Shown here in pieces: positions 34,286 to 41,294 of a DNA stretch of 64,000 bases. The number at the start of each line of letters is the position of its first letter. Position 1 is the stretch's first letter. The stretch is from assembly GCA_013822725.1 (NCBI GenBank), contig PNKX01000003.1:1-64000 (forward strand). The letters are read 5' to 3'. Under the pieces are notes generated by a model. It saw only the letters and a program-made list of their open reading frames with translations. It did no database searches and was not told where the DNA came from. A program made the translations under genes and the position numbers. The DNA comes from Pirellula sp. GTDB taxonomy: Bacteria; Planctomycetota; Planctomycetia; Pirellulales; Lacipirellulaceae.

Positions 34286-35652
34286 GATAGAAGTTTATGC
34301 TTCTCGCCGATCGGCAGCAGGCGGTTCTCGTCATTGACGACGTGCATCGACTCAAGCCATTCTTCGAACTCGGGCGCTGGGCGCAAGTCGAACAGCTGCC
34401 GCAGGTAGTGGCTGTCGTGGAAGCTGGTCGATTGGTAGTTGAGCATCACGTCGTCGGCGCCAGGGACGCCCATGAAGTAGTTGCAGCCGGCGGCGGCGAG
34501 CAGGGTGAGGAGGTTGTCCATGTCGTCCTGGTCGGCCTCGGCATGGTTGGTGTAGCAGACGTCGCAGCCCATGGGGAGGCCGAGTAGCTTGCCGCAAAAG
34601 TGGTCTTCGAGGCCGGCGCGGATGATCTGCTTGCCGTCGTAAAGGTACTCGGGGCCGATGAAGCCGACGACGGTGTTCACGAGCAACGGCTCGAAGCGGC
34701 GAGCCACGGCGTAGGCGCGGGCTTCGAGCGTTTGCTGATCGACGCCGTGGTGGGCCTCGGCCGAGAGGCAGGAACCTTGACCTGTTTCGAAATACATGAC
34801 GTTGTCGCCGACCGTGCCGCGATTGAGGGCGCGGGTGGCGTGGAGTGCTTCGTCGAGGAGGTTCAGGTTGACGCCGAAGCTGGCGTTGGCCGCCTCGGTC
34901 CCGGCGATTGACTGGAAGGTGAGATCGATGGGAGCGCCGCGTTCAATGGCGGCCATTTGCGTGGTGACGTGGGCGAGGACGCACGACTGGGTCGGAATCT
35001 GGTAGCGCTGAATCAGCTCGTCGATCATTGTCACCAGACGAATGACGGCGTCGACCGAATCGGTCGCCGGGTTGATGCCGATGACCGCGTCGCCGCAGCC
35101 GTAGAGGAGGCCGTCGAGGATCGAGGCGCCAATGCCGGCCGGGTCGTCGGTGGGGTGGTTTGGCTGGAGGCGGATGGCAAGGCGGCCCCACTGGCCGAGC
35201 GTGTTGCGGAAGCGGGTCACGACGCGGCATTTGCTGGCGACCAGGATGAGATCCTGGTTCCGCATGATCTTGCTGACCGCGGCGACCATTTCGGGGGTGA
35301 GGCCGGGGGCGAGTTCGGCGAGGGTCTCGGCGTCGGTCTCGTAGCGGAGGAGCCAATTGCGGAAATCGCCGACGGTAAGATCGGCGACCGGGGCGAAGGC
35401 TTCGCGGTCATGGGAGTCGACGATCAGGCGGGTGACTTCGTCCGACTCGTAGGGAATCAGTTGTTCTTCGAGGAACCGCGCGAGCGGCACGTCGGCGAGG
35501 GCGAGTTGGGCGGCGACGCGCTCGCGGTCGTTCTCGGCGGCGACGCCGGCGAGGTAGTCGCCGCTGCGCGCGGGGGTGGCCTTGGCGAGGAGTTCCTTCA
35601 GGTTGCCAAACGAGTAGGAATGGTGGGCGGTAGTGGCGTGGTAGGTGGTCAT
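34261..35652 (-). CDS. eutB: Ethanolamine ammonia-lyase large subunit
   Basis: 463 residues from the ATG at 35652 (a TTG at 35667 would add five). The TIM-barrel subunit carries the B12 radical site. Signature stretches: MRNQDLILVASKCRVVTRFRNT, GRLAIRLQPNHPTDDPAGI, GDAVIGINPATDSV, LAHVTTQMAAI, FQSIAGTEAANASFGVNL, VMYFETGQGSCLSAEAH and GCNYFMGVPGADDVMLNYQ. Length is the family norm. Its C terminus ends inside a dispersed repeat. Divergent transporter and cobalamin riboswitch were looked for: a transporter precedes it on the same strand, a riboswitch was not found. Confidence 0.95.
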   Translation of the reverse strand: MTTYHATTAHHSYSFGNLKELLAKATPARSGDYLAGVAAENDRERVAAQLALADVPLARFLEEQLIPYESDEVTRLIVDSHDREAFAPVADLTVGDFRNWLLRYETDAETLAELAPGLTPEMVAAVSKIMRNQDLILVASKCRVVTRFRNTLGQWGRLAIRLQPNHPTDDPAGIGASILDGLLYGCGDAVIGINPATDSVDAVIRLVTMIDELIQRYQIPTQSCVLAHVTTQMAAIERGAPIDLTFQSIAGTEAANASFGVNLNLLDEALHATRALNRGTVGDNVMYFETGQGSCLSAEAHHGVDQQTLEARAYAVARRFEPLLVNTVVGFIGPEYLYDGKQIIRAGLEDHFCGKLLGLPMGCDVCYTNHAEADQDDMDNLLTLLAAAGCNYFMGVPGADDVMLNYQSTSFHDSHYLRQLFDLRPAPEFEEWLESMHVVNDENRLLPIGEKHKLLSPSLEGRG

Positions 35653-35676
35653 GAGCGTTGTCGCCAACGTGCTTCC

Positions 35677-35757
35677 AGCCCCCCGGCTCCGCCGGGGGGT
35701 AGCGTGACGCTGGACGTTGCGTGGGTAGAAGCCGACCCCCGGGCGGAGCCCGGGGCT
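35677..35757. repeat. Paired-hairpin inverted repeat, copy A
   Basis: Left hairpin AGCCCCCCGGCTCCGCC plus GGGGGG (35677-35700) and right hairpin ACCCCCGGGCGGAGCC plus CGGGGCT (35735-35757). Each arm folds alone and the two arms are also reverse complements of one another. It separates the transporter gene from eutB. Confidence 0.7.
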
Positions 35758-35769
35758 AAATTGAGCATG

Positions 35770-37089
35770 CTACGCGGTGGGGGGTTTGGTTCTCCAGAGG
35801 GGCGCGAGCAAGCAGGCGGAGATCGTCAGGCCGATCAGCAGCACGGCGAACAGCACCGTCCAGTTGCCGCCGGTGGTAAGTTTCGCCGGCAGGATGCCGC
35901 CGAGGATGCCGCCGATCGAACCGATGCCGTTGACAATGCCGGTGGCGGTGCCAGCGCCCCGTTTGGTGCCGAAGTCCATCGACGCCGTCGCCGAGATGAC
36001 CGAGTCGGGACCGAACAGGAAGACGCCGACCAGGAAAAAGAACCCGGCCATGATGTACGGATCGTTGATCTCCCACAGTCCGGCGCACATGATCGCCGCA
36101 GCCGCCAGCAGGGACAGGACAGCCGCCGGAGCGCGACGGGATTGGAAGACTTTGTCGCTGACGTAGCCGCAGCCGACGACGCCGACGACGCCGCCGACCT
36201 GCATCGCCGCGGCGATGAGGGCGCTGGTGAAGGCGTCGCTCTTGACCGCTTCCGCGACGAACATCGTGCCCCAAAAGATGAACGAATAGCGGGTGAGCTT
36301 GATGAAAAAGTAGGACGAAGCGAGCATCCAAATCGTCGGCGAGGCGAGCACGTCTCCGACAAGCTTCCAGGAGCCCTCGGGCGCGATCTCACCTTCTTCC
36401 ACTTCTTCTTCGAGCAGCGTCTTCGGCTCGCCGTGATATTCTTCGATCGGCGGCAGGCCGAGGTCTTCCGGTTGGCTGCGGAGGAGAAACCAAGCGATCA
36501 CTCCAACCACGCCGACCACCGCAGCGCAACCCCAGAAGGCGGCGGGCCAGTAAGGGATGACACGGGCTTGCCCCTCCGCGTCGGTTCCGGGAGTTCCGAA
36601 AAGGTTCATCATCCAGCCGGCGAAGGGGAGGGCGACGGCGGCGCCGACCGTGTAATGCGTGCACCACCAGCCGATCACGCGGCCGCGCTCGCGGAGCGAG
36701 AACCAGCTGCTCATCGTCTTATTGACGTTGCTCCAGCCACTCGACTGGGCGACTCCCTGCAGGACGCCGAAGACGATAAACGCGAGAAACGTCGTGCAGA
36801 AACCTGACGCCACGGCGGCGATGACGCTCAGGGCGATGCCAAACAGCAAGATGCGCCGCGGTCCGAACCGATCGCCGAGCGGTCCGAACACGAACTGGCC
36901 GAGCATGTAGGTGATGAGGAAGGCCGAGTCGATCCACCCCAGGTCGGAGCGCGTCAGAGAAACCCGCGAGTCGTCGCTCAGGGCAACCTTGGCGACGCCG
37001 AACGCCTGCCGGGTGAAATAGAAAGTGGCGTAGATCAGCCAGGTGACGCCGAAGGTGATCCACCGCCAGCGTTCATATCGGGGATTCAA
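35770..37089 (-). CDS. MFS transporter, organophosphate:phosphate antiporter (OPA)-like
   Basis: 439 residues with 12 hydrophobic segments. The opening RWRWITFGVTWLIYATFYFTRQAFGVAK, SDLGWIDSAFLITYMLGQFVFGPLGDRFGPRRIL and the late GAGTATGIVNGIGSIGGIL are typical of the OPA group (GlpT, UhpC). It is the first gene of the strand that continues with eutBC. OPA members carry organophosphates such as glycerol-3-phosphate, so uptake of a phospho- or glycerophospho-head group is a reasonable guess; direct ethanolamine uptake is possible. Confidence 0.82.
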   Translation of the reverse strand: MNPRYERWRWITFGVTWLIYATFYFTRQAFGVAKVALSDDSRVSLTRSDLGWIDSAFLITYMLGQFVFGPLGDRFGPRRILLFGIALSVIAAVASGFCTTFLAFIVFGVLQGVAQSSGWSNVNKTMSSWFSLRERGRVIGWWCTHYTVGAAVALPFAGWMMNLFGTPGTDAEGQARVIPYWPAAFWGCAAVVGVVGVIAWFLLRSQPEDLGLPPIEEYHGEPKTLLEEEVEEGEIAPEGSWKLVGDVLASPTIWMLASSYFFIKLTRYSFIFWGTMFVAEAVKSDAFTSALIAAAMQVGGVVGVVGCGYVSDKVFQSRRAPAAVLSLLAAAAIMCAGLWEINDPYIMAGFFFLVGVFLFGPDSVISATASMDFGTKRGAGTATGIVNGIGSIGGILGGILPAKLTTGGNWTVLFAVLLIGLTISACLLAPLWRTKPPTA

Positions 37090-37135
37090 CGGGCGCTCCT
37101 AGCACTGCTGGACCAAACGACTGCGGAAAAACTGT

Positions 37136-37222
37136 GGGAGGCGTCTCCGACGCCGACGTCACCATACCGCCCCATGATCAGGCAGTCGTTAGCCACCGTC
37201 AGCGGGGTCGGAGACCCCTCCC
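37136..37222. repeat. Paired-hairpin inverted repeat, copy D
   Basis: Left GGGAGGCGTCTCCGACGCC (37136-37154, stem GGCGTC/GACGCC) and right GGGGTCGGAGACCCCTCCC (37204-37222, stem GGGGTC/GACCCC). The stems differ by paired changes that keep folding. It lies in the 329-bp divergent gap between the transporter and the Fae gene, where both promoters must be; I see no clear operator. Confidence 0.65.
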
Positions 37223-37418
37223 CCAAATCTTCACTTGGGGCACGGCTCGTTCGCGATGATAGCGACGGCCCACGCAAGTTCCAAACAAATCTGGCGAATC
37301 GCCGGTTCGGATGCGCAATTTCTGGGTGACGAATGCGGAAACCGTCATGCAGAATCGAACGGTTCCTTCACAGTGTGAAGAATTGGGCATCACGCATAGA
37401 AACCAAGGATCGACGGCG

Positions 37419-37961
37419 ATGGACTATCCACGCATTGGCGAAGCGCTTGTTCGGGGCGAACGGCATCGGTTGGCAGCGGCTGAACCGGAATTGATGATTG
37501 GCGATTTGAATGGCCCGGTCGGCGTGGCGTTCGCCAATTTGCTCGGCGGGCAGGTCGAAGGGCATACGCGGGTGCTGGCGCTACTGAACGCCGACGTCGC
37601 CGTGAAGCCAGCGACGCTGATGGTCAGCAAGGTGACCGTCAAGAAGAACAAATACACCAGTATTCTGATGGGTTCGGTCCAGGCCGGTATCGCCCACGGC
37701 GTGCTCGACGCGGTGCGCGACGGGACGATTCTGCGTGACCAGTGCGACAAGATCGGCATCATCGCGGCGATCTGGCTCTATCCAGAAGTCGTCGAAGCGA
37801 CCGATCTCGACTACGAGGATCTGTTCAACACGCACCGGAAGTCGATGCATCTGGCAATCAAAAAGGCGATGAGCGGCGAGCCGACGATCGAGTGGTTGCT
37901 GGAAAATCAGGATAAGATTGTGCATAGCTACCATCAGAAGGGGTTGGACGGGAAGCTGTAG
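37419..37961 (+). CDS. Formaldehyde-activating enzyme (Fae) homologue
   Basis: 180 residues from the ATG at 37419 (AAGGATCG upstream). Fae condenses formaldehyde with tetrahydromethanopterin to methylene-H4MPT. Family stretches: RIGEALVRG, ELMIGDLNGPVGVAFANLL, VKPATLMVSKVTVKK, VQAGIAHGVLDAVRDGTI and HLAIKKAMSGEPTIEWLLE. Odd: the conserved His of the canonical AHIDLIIG motif is replaced; here the segment reads AEPELMIG, and a three-residue insertion precedes it. This is therefore a Fae-like paralogue whose catalysis is uncertain. First gene of the plus-strand unit with amine oxidase and ETF genes, where formaldehyde would be made. Confidence 0.85.
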   Translation: MDYPRIGEALVRGERHRLAAAEPELMIGDLNGPVGVAFANLLGGQVEGHTRVLALLNADVAVKPATLMVSKVTVKKNKYTSILMGSVQAGIAHGVLDAVRDGTILRDQCDKIGIIAAIWLYPEVVEATDLDYEDLFNTHRKSMHLAIKKAMSGEPTIEWLLENQDKIVHSYHQKGLDGKL

Positions 37962-37975
37962 TTGTCTCTTCTTTC

Positions 37976-38057
37976 AGCCCCGGGCTCTGCCCGGGGGTCG
38001 AGACGCGCTCCATGCCGGTGCGGTTGGCGGCGCGACCCCCTGGCGGAGCCAGGGGCT
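37976..38057. repeat. Paired-hairpin inverted repeat, copy B
   Basis: Left AGCCCCGGGCTCTGCCC plus GGGGGT (37976-37998) and right ACCCCCTGGCGGAGCC plus AGGGGCT (38035-38057). Same layout as copies A and C with different stem bases. The 320-bp gap between the Fae and flavoprotein genes also holds the repeat at 38229. Confidence 0.7.
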
Positions 38058-38228
38058 GGAGGGGGCAGGGCCAGAGATGCAACGCGCGTTTTGCCATCAG
38101 AATTGCGCCTGCCGGCCTGTCGAAAAATCGAGGGTCGATTTAGAGTGAAGAAACGGTGAAGAGGGGCTGTTTTCGGGTAGGGAACGGCATTTTCACTGGT
38201 TGTAATAAAACAAGAACGTGGCGAGTGG

Positions 38229-38259
38229 CGCTCCGGCGGGTCGTTGACCCGCGGCTACC
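38229..38259. repeat. CGGCTAC-ended palindromic repeat, copy 6
   Basis: Core CGGGTC-GTT-GACCCG and end CGGCTAC. It lies 22 bp before the ATG at 38282, inside the upstream extension of that frame, which is why the longer start at 38156 was not used. Confidence 0.7.
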
Positions 38260-38281
38260 AGAGTCGACGGCAATTATCGAT

Positions 38282-39547
38282 ATGACAACGCAATCGGCCG
38301 ACGTGATTATCATTGGCGCCGGGGTCGCTGGGCTCAGCACGGCGATGCAGCTGGCCCTCCGTGGCGCCAGCGTCATCGTGCTGGAGCGCGAGCGGATCGG
38401 CAACGGCTCGACCGGCCGGGCCGCCGGGTTGCTCGGCCAGCTGCGGGGTAACGTCGAACATACGCGGATGCTGATCGACGGCATCGAAATCGTCCGCCAA
38501 CTGGAAAAGACGACCGGGACCGAAATCTTCGTCCAAACTGGTTCGCTGCGGGTCGCCGAGACGCCGGAACGGGCCGCGGAGATCGCCTCGCTGGTGGCGA
38601 TGGGGAAGTCAATCGGCTTCGACATCGAACACCTCCCGGCGAGCGAGGTAGCGAAGAAGCTGCCGTACATGCGGACCGATGATTTGCTCGACGCCTGCTA
38701 CTGCCCGACCGATGGGCACCTGCAGCCGGCCGAACTGGTGAGCGGCTACCTGAAGGTCGGCAAGGATTGCGGCGTCCAGTACAAGACGAACTCGCCTGTG
38801 ATCGAAATTCTTCACTCCGGCGGTCGCGTTCAAGGGGTGCGGACGGCCGAAGGCGAGTATCACGCTCCGAAGGTGGTGAACGCCGGCGGACCGTGGTCGT
38901 ATCTCAACGCTGAGCTCGCCAACGCGACGCTGCCGACGGCGGCGATTGGGCACTACTACCTCACCACGCGGCCCGATCCGAATCACCCGGTCGACCGGAT
39001 GAGCCCGGCGATTCGCGATCGTGAGTTGCGGCTCTACACGCGGCCTGAAAGCGGCGGCCTGATCGTCGGCATCTACGACGCCGAGCCTGACCAGTACAAC
39101 ATGCGGAAGCTGCCGGTCGACTTCGATATGTCGCGGATGAAGGCGGCCCGCGATTCGATTCAGGTCGCCCGCCTCCTGGAAGCGGCCAACGCCCGCTTCC
39201 CGTGGATCGACGAGCGGACGCCGATGACGATCACCACCGGCATCATGACGTTCACGCCCGATGCGCGGCCGTTCTGCGGCGAAATGCCCGACCTGGAAGG
39301 GCTCTATCACTGCGCGGGATTCTCGGGTCACGGCATCGTGCAGAGCCCGACGATCGGGCTGATCATGTCGCAGCTGATTCTCGACGGCCAAAGCAGCTAC
39401 GACTGCGAGTCGATCGAGGCCGACCGTTACTTTGAACTGCCGGGATATATGACCCGCACCGATATCGAGCAACTTTGCTTCGACATGGCCGGCAGCTATT
39501 ACACGAAAATCGAGAAGGCGACTCCGGTCGCCAGCGGCCACGCCTGA
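38282..39547 (+). CDS. DAO-family FAD oxidoreductase (dimethylglycine/sarcosine dehydrogenase-like)
   Basis: 421 residues from the ATG at 38282. FAD loop DVIIIGAGVAGLSTAMQLALRG, then VLERERIGNGSTGRAAG where a covalent-type or stacking residue region follows. CPTDGHLQPAEL and VVNAGGPWSYL are shared with the 29687-30919 paralogue. The stop overlaps the etfB start (TGATG), so electrons from amine oxidation most likely go to ETF rather than oxygen: a dehydrogenase. Substrates to expect are dimethylglycine or sarcosine, each giving formaldehyde. Confidence 0.85.
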   Translation: MTTQSADVIIIGAGVAGLSTAMQLALRGASVIVLERERIGNGSTGRAAGLLGQLRGNVEHTRMLIDGIEIVRQLEKTTGTEIFVQTGSLRVAETPERAAEIASLVAMGKSIGFDIEHLPASEVAKKLPYMRTDDLLDACYCPTDGHLQPAELVSGYLKVGKDCGVQYKTNSPVIEILHSGGRVQGVRTAEGEYHAPKVVNAGGPWSYLNAELANATLPTAAIGHYYLTTRPDPNHPVDRMSPAIRDRELRLYTRPESGGLIVGIYDAEPDQYNMRKLPVDFDMSRMKAARDSIQVARLLEAANARFPWIDERTPMTITTGIMTFTPDARPFCGEMPDLEGLYHCAGFSGHGIVQSPTIGLIMSQLILDGQSSYDCESIEADRYFELPGYMTRTDIEQLCFDMAGSYYTKIEKATPVASGHA

Positions 39548-40302
39548 TGAAGATTCTGGTACCGACCAAGCGGGTCCCCGACACCGATCAGAAGATCACC
39601 GCGACGGCCGACGGGTCGGGCGTGGCGTCGGATCATTTGCCGTTTGTCGTCAACCCGTTCGATGCGATCGCCCTGGAAGAAGGGGTGCGGATCGTCGAGA
39701 AGTTGGGGGACGACTCCGAAGTGATCGCCGTCGGCATCGGCGAGGCCGACTACGTGCATCAACTCCGGACGGCTCTGGCGATGGGCGCCACGCGGGCGAT
39801 CTGCGTGGAGTGCGATCAGCCGCTCGATCCGTGGAACGTCGCCCGGTTGCTGAAGGAGATCGTGCTGCGCGAGCAGCCTGATCTCGTGCTGATGGGGAAG
39901 CAGGCGGTCGACGACGACGCGAATCAGACGGGACAGTTTTTGGCCGCGCTCCTCGATTGGCCGCAGGCGACGTTTGCTTCGCGGATTGAGTTGCTCGCAG
40001 GCGAGATTCGCGTCGATCGCGAGACTGATCACGGCATCGAGACGCTGCGACTGCCCTTGCCGGCCGTGGTGACGACCGATCTGCGTCTGAACGAGCCGCG
40101 CTATGCCTCGATGGCAGGGATCATGAAGGCGAAGAAAAAGCCGCTCGACGTGATTCCTGTGGCAGAGTTGGGTATTGCGCTAGAGCCGCGCGTTGAGGTC
40201 TTGCGGTACCATTCGAGCGAAACGGTCCGTCGCGGCGAGCGGTTACGCAGCGTTGATGAGTTGGTCGAGCGGTTACGGCAGGATGTGGGAGCACAAGCGT
40301 AG
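39547..40302 (+). CDS. etfB: Electron transfer flavoprotein beta subunit
   Basis: 251 residues, starting at the overlapping ATG at 39547. N-terminal KILVPTKRVPDTDQKI, the middle PDLVLMGKQAVDDDANQTGQ (AMP-binding loop) and LPAVVTTDLRLNEPRYASMAGIMKAKKKPLD, the recognition loop, are typical EtfB. With EtfA it takes electrons from the flavoprotein encoded just upstream. Part of a tight five-gene set. Confidence 0.94.
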   Translation: MKILVPTKRVPDTDQKITATADGSGVASDHLPFVVNPFDAIALEEGVRIVEKLGDDSEVIAVGIGEADYVHQLRTALAMGATRAICVECDQPLDPWNVARLLKEIVLREQPDLVLMGKQAVDDDANQTGQFLAALLDWPQATFASRIELLAGEIRVDRETDHGIETLRLPLPAVVTTDLRLNEPRYASMAGIMKAKKKPLDVIPVAELGIALEPRVEVLRYHSSETVRRGERLRSVDELVERLRQDVGAQA

Positions 40303-40304
40303 GA

Positions 40305-41294
40305 ATGAGCATGCGGATCGTCGTCGTTGCGGAACATGATGGCACGGCCGTGCGGGGTGCAAGCCTCTCGGCGTTGGCGTTCGCGCAGTCGGTGGCTGCG
40401 GCGGCCGGCGGAGACGTGACCTGGCTCGTGCTGGGGCATCAAGTCGACTCCGTCGCTCAGGACGCTGCCCGATTCGCCCCCGTGCTCGTGGTCGATTCGC
40501 CGGCGCTGGAGAATCCGATCGCCGAGCCATTCGCGCGGGTGATTTCGACGGTTGTGAAAGAGCGGGGCTTCGAATTGGTCGCAGCCGCGTCGTCGACCTT
40601 CGCCAAGGACATCGTGCCGCGGGCTGCCGCCCAACTTGGCGGGGCGATGGCGAGCGACGTGGTGCGACATGAGCTTGTGGACGGACGCCTGCAACTCGAC
40701 ACGCCGCGGTATGCGGGGGCAGTGACCGCGACGGTCGTGTTGCAGGGTTCGCCGCAGATTGTGACGGTGCGCGGTTCGGCCTACGCAGCCGCTCAGCCGT
40801 CGGGCGAAACGCATGGCGTTGAACGGCTCGAACTCGACAGCGCCGTGTTCAACTGCCGCGGAAGTTACGAAGGACTCAAGTCGAAACAAAACGCCCGGCC
40901 CGACGTGACCGAGGCCCGCGTCGTCGTGTCGGGAGGCCGAGCGTTCAAGAACGCCGAGGATTTTGAGCAACACGTCGGCGGCCTAGCCGACGCACTGGGG
41001 GGCGCCGCCGGAAGTTCGCGGGCCCTGGTCGACGCCGGTATCGCGCCGAACGAACTGCAAGTCGGGCAGACCGGGAAGATCATCGCCCCGGAGGTGTATA
41101 TCGCGCTGGGAATCTCGGGCGCCGTGCAGCATTTGGCGGGAATGAAAAACTCGCGTACGATCGTGGCGGTGAACAGCGACCCCGAGGCGCCGATTTTCGA
41201 CGTCGCCGACTACGGCCTCGTCGGGGACGTTTACAAGATTACGCCCGAGCTCATCGAGAAGTTGGAGTCTCATGCCGTCGGTCTCTCCCGCTGA
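40305..41294 (+). CDS. etfA: Electron transfer flavoprotein alpha subunit
   Basis: 329 residues (ATG at 40305, or 40311). The FAD-binding C-terminal half is clear: VVSGGRAFKNAEDFEQ, GAAGSSRALVDAG, QVGQTGKIIAPEVYIALGIS, GAVQHLAGMKNSRTIVAVN and APIFDVADYGLVGD. Its last 23 bp overlap the next gene, so EtfA and the membrane Fe-S protein are probably made together. Confidence 0.95.
   Translation: MSMRIVVVAEHDGTAVRGASLSALAFAQSVAAAAGGDVTWLVLGHQVDSVAQDAARFAPVLVVDSPALENPIAEPFARVISTVVKERGFELVAAASSTFAKDIVPRAAAQLGGAMASDVVRHELVDGRLQLDTPRYAGAVTATVVLQGSPQIVTVRGSAYAAAQPSGETHGVERLELDSAVFNCRGSYEGLKSKQNARPDVTEARVVVSGGRAFKNAEDFEQHVGGLADALGGAAGSSRALVDAGIAPNELQVGQTGKIIAPEVYIALGISGAVQHLAGMKNSRTIVAVNSDPEAPIFDVADYGLVGDVYKITPELIEKLESHAVGLSR

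Noticed and set aside
33461..35652. Ethanolamine microcompartment locus
   Set aside because: Only EutB and EutC are present; no shell proteins, EutA, EutE or EutG in the window.
34957..36807. 616-codon plus-strand frame opposite eutB and the transporter
   Set aside because: Antisense to two recognised genes; Asp/Gly/Glu/Arg-rich without any domain-like pattern.
35653..37418. Cobalamin riboswitch for the eut genes
   Set aside because: I looked for a B12-box-like GCCACTG and the expected stem pattern before the transporter and eutB and saw only repeats.
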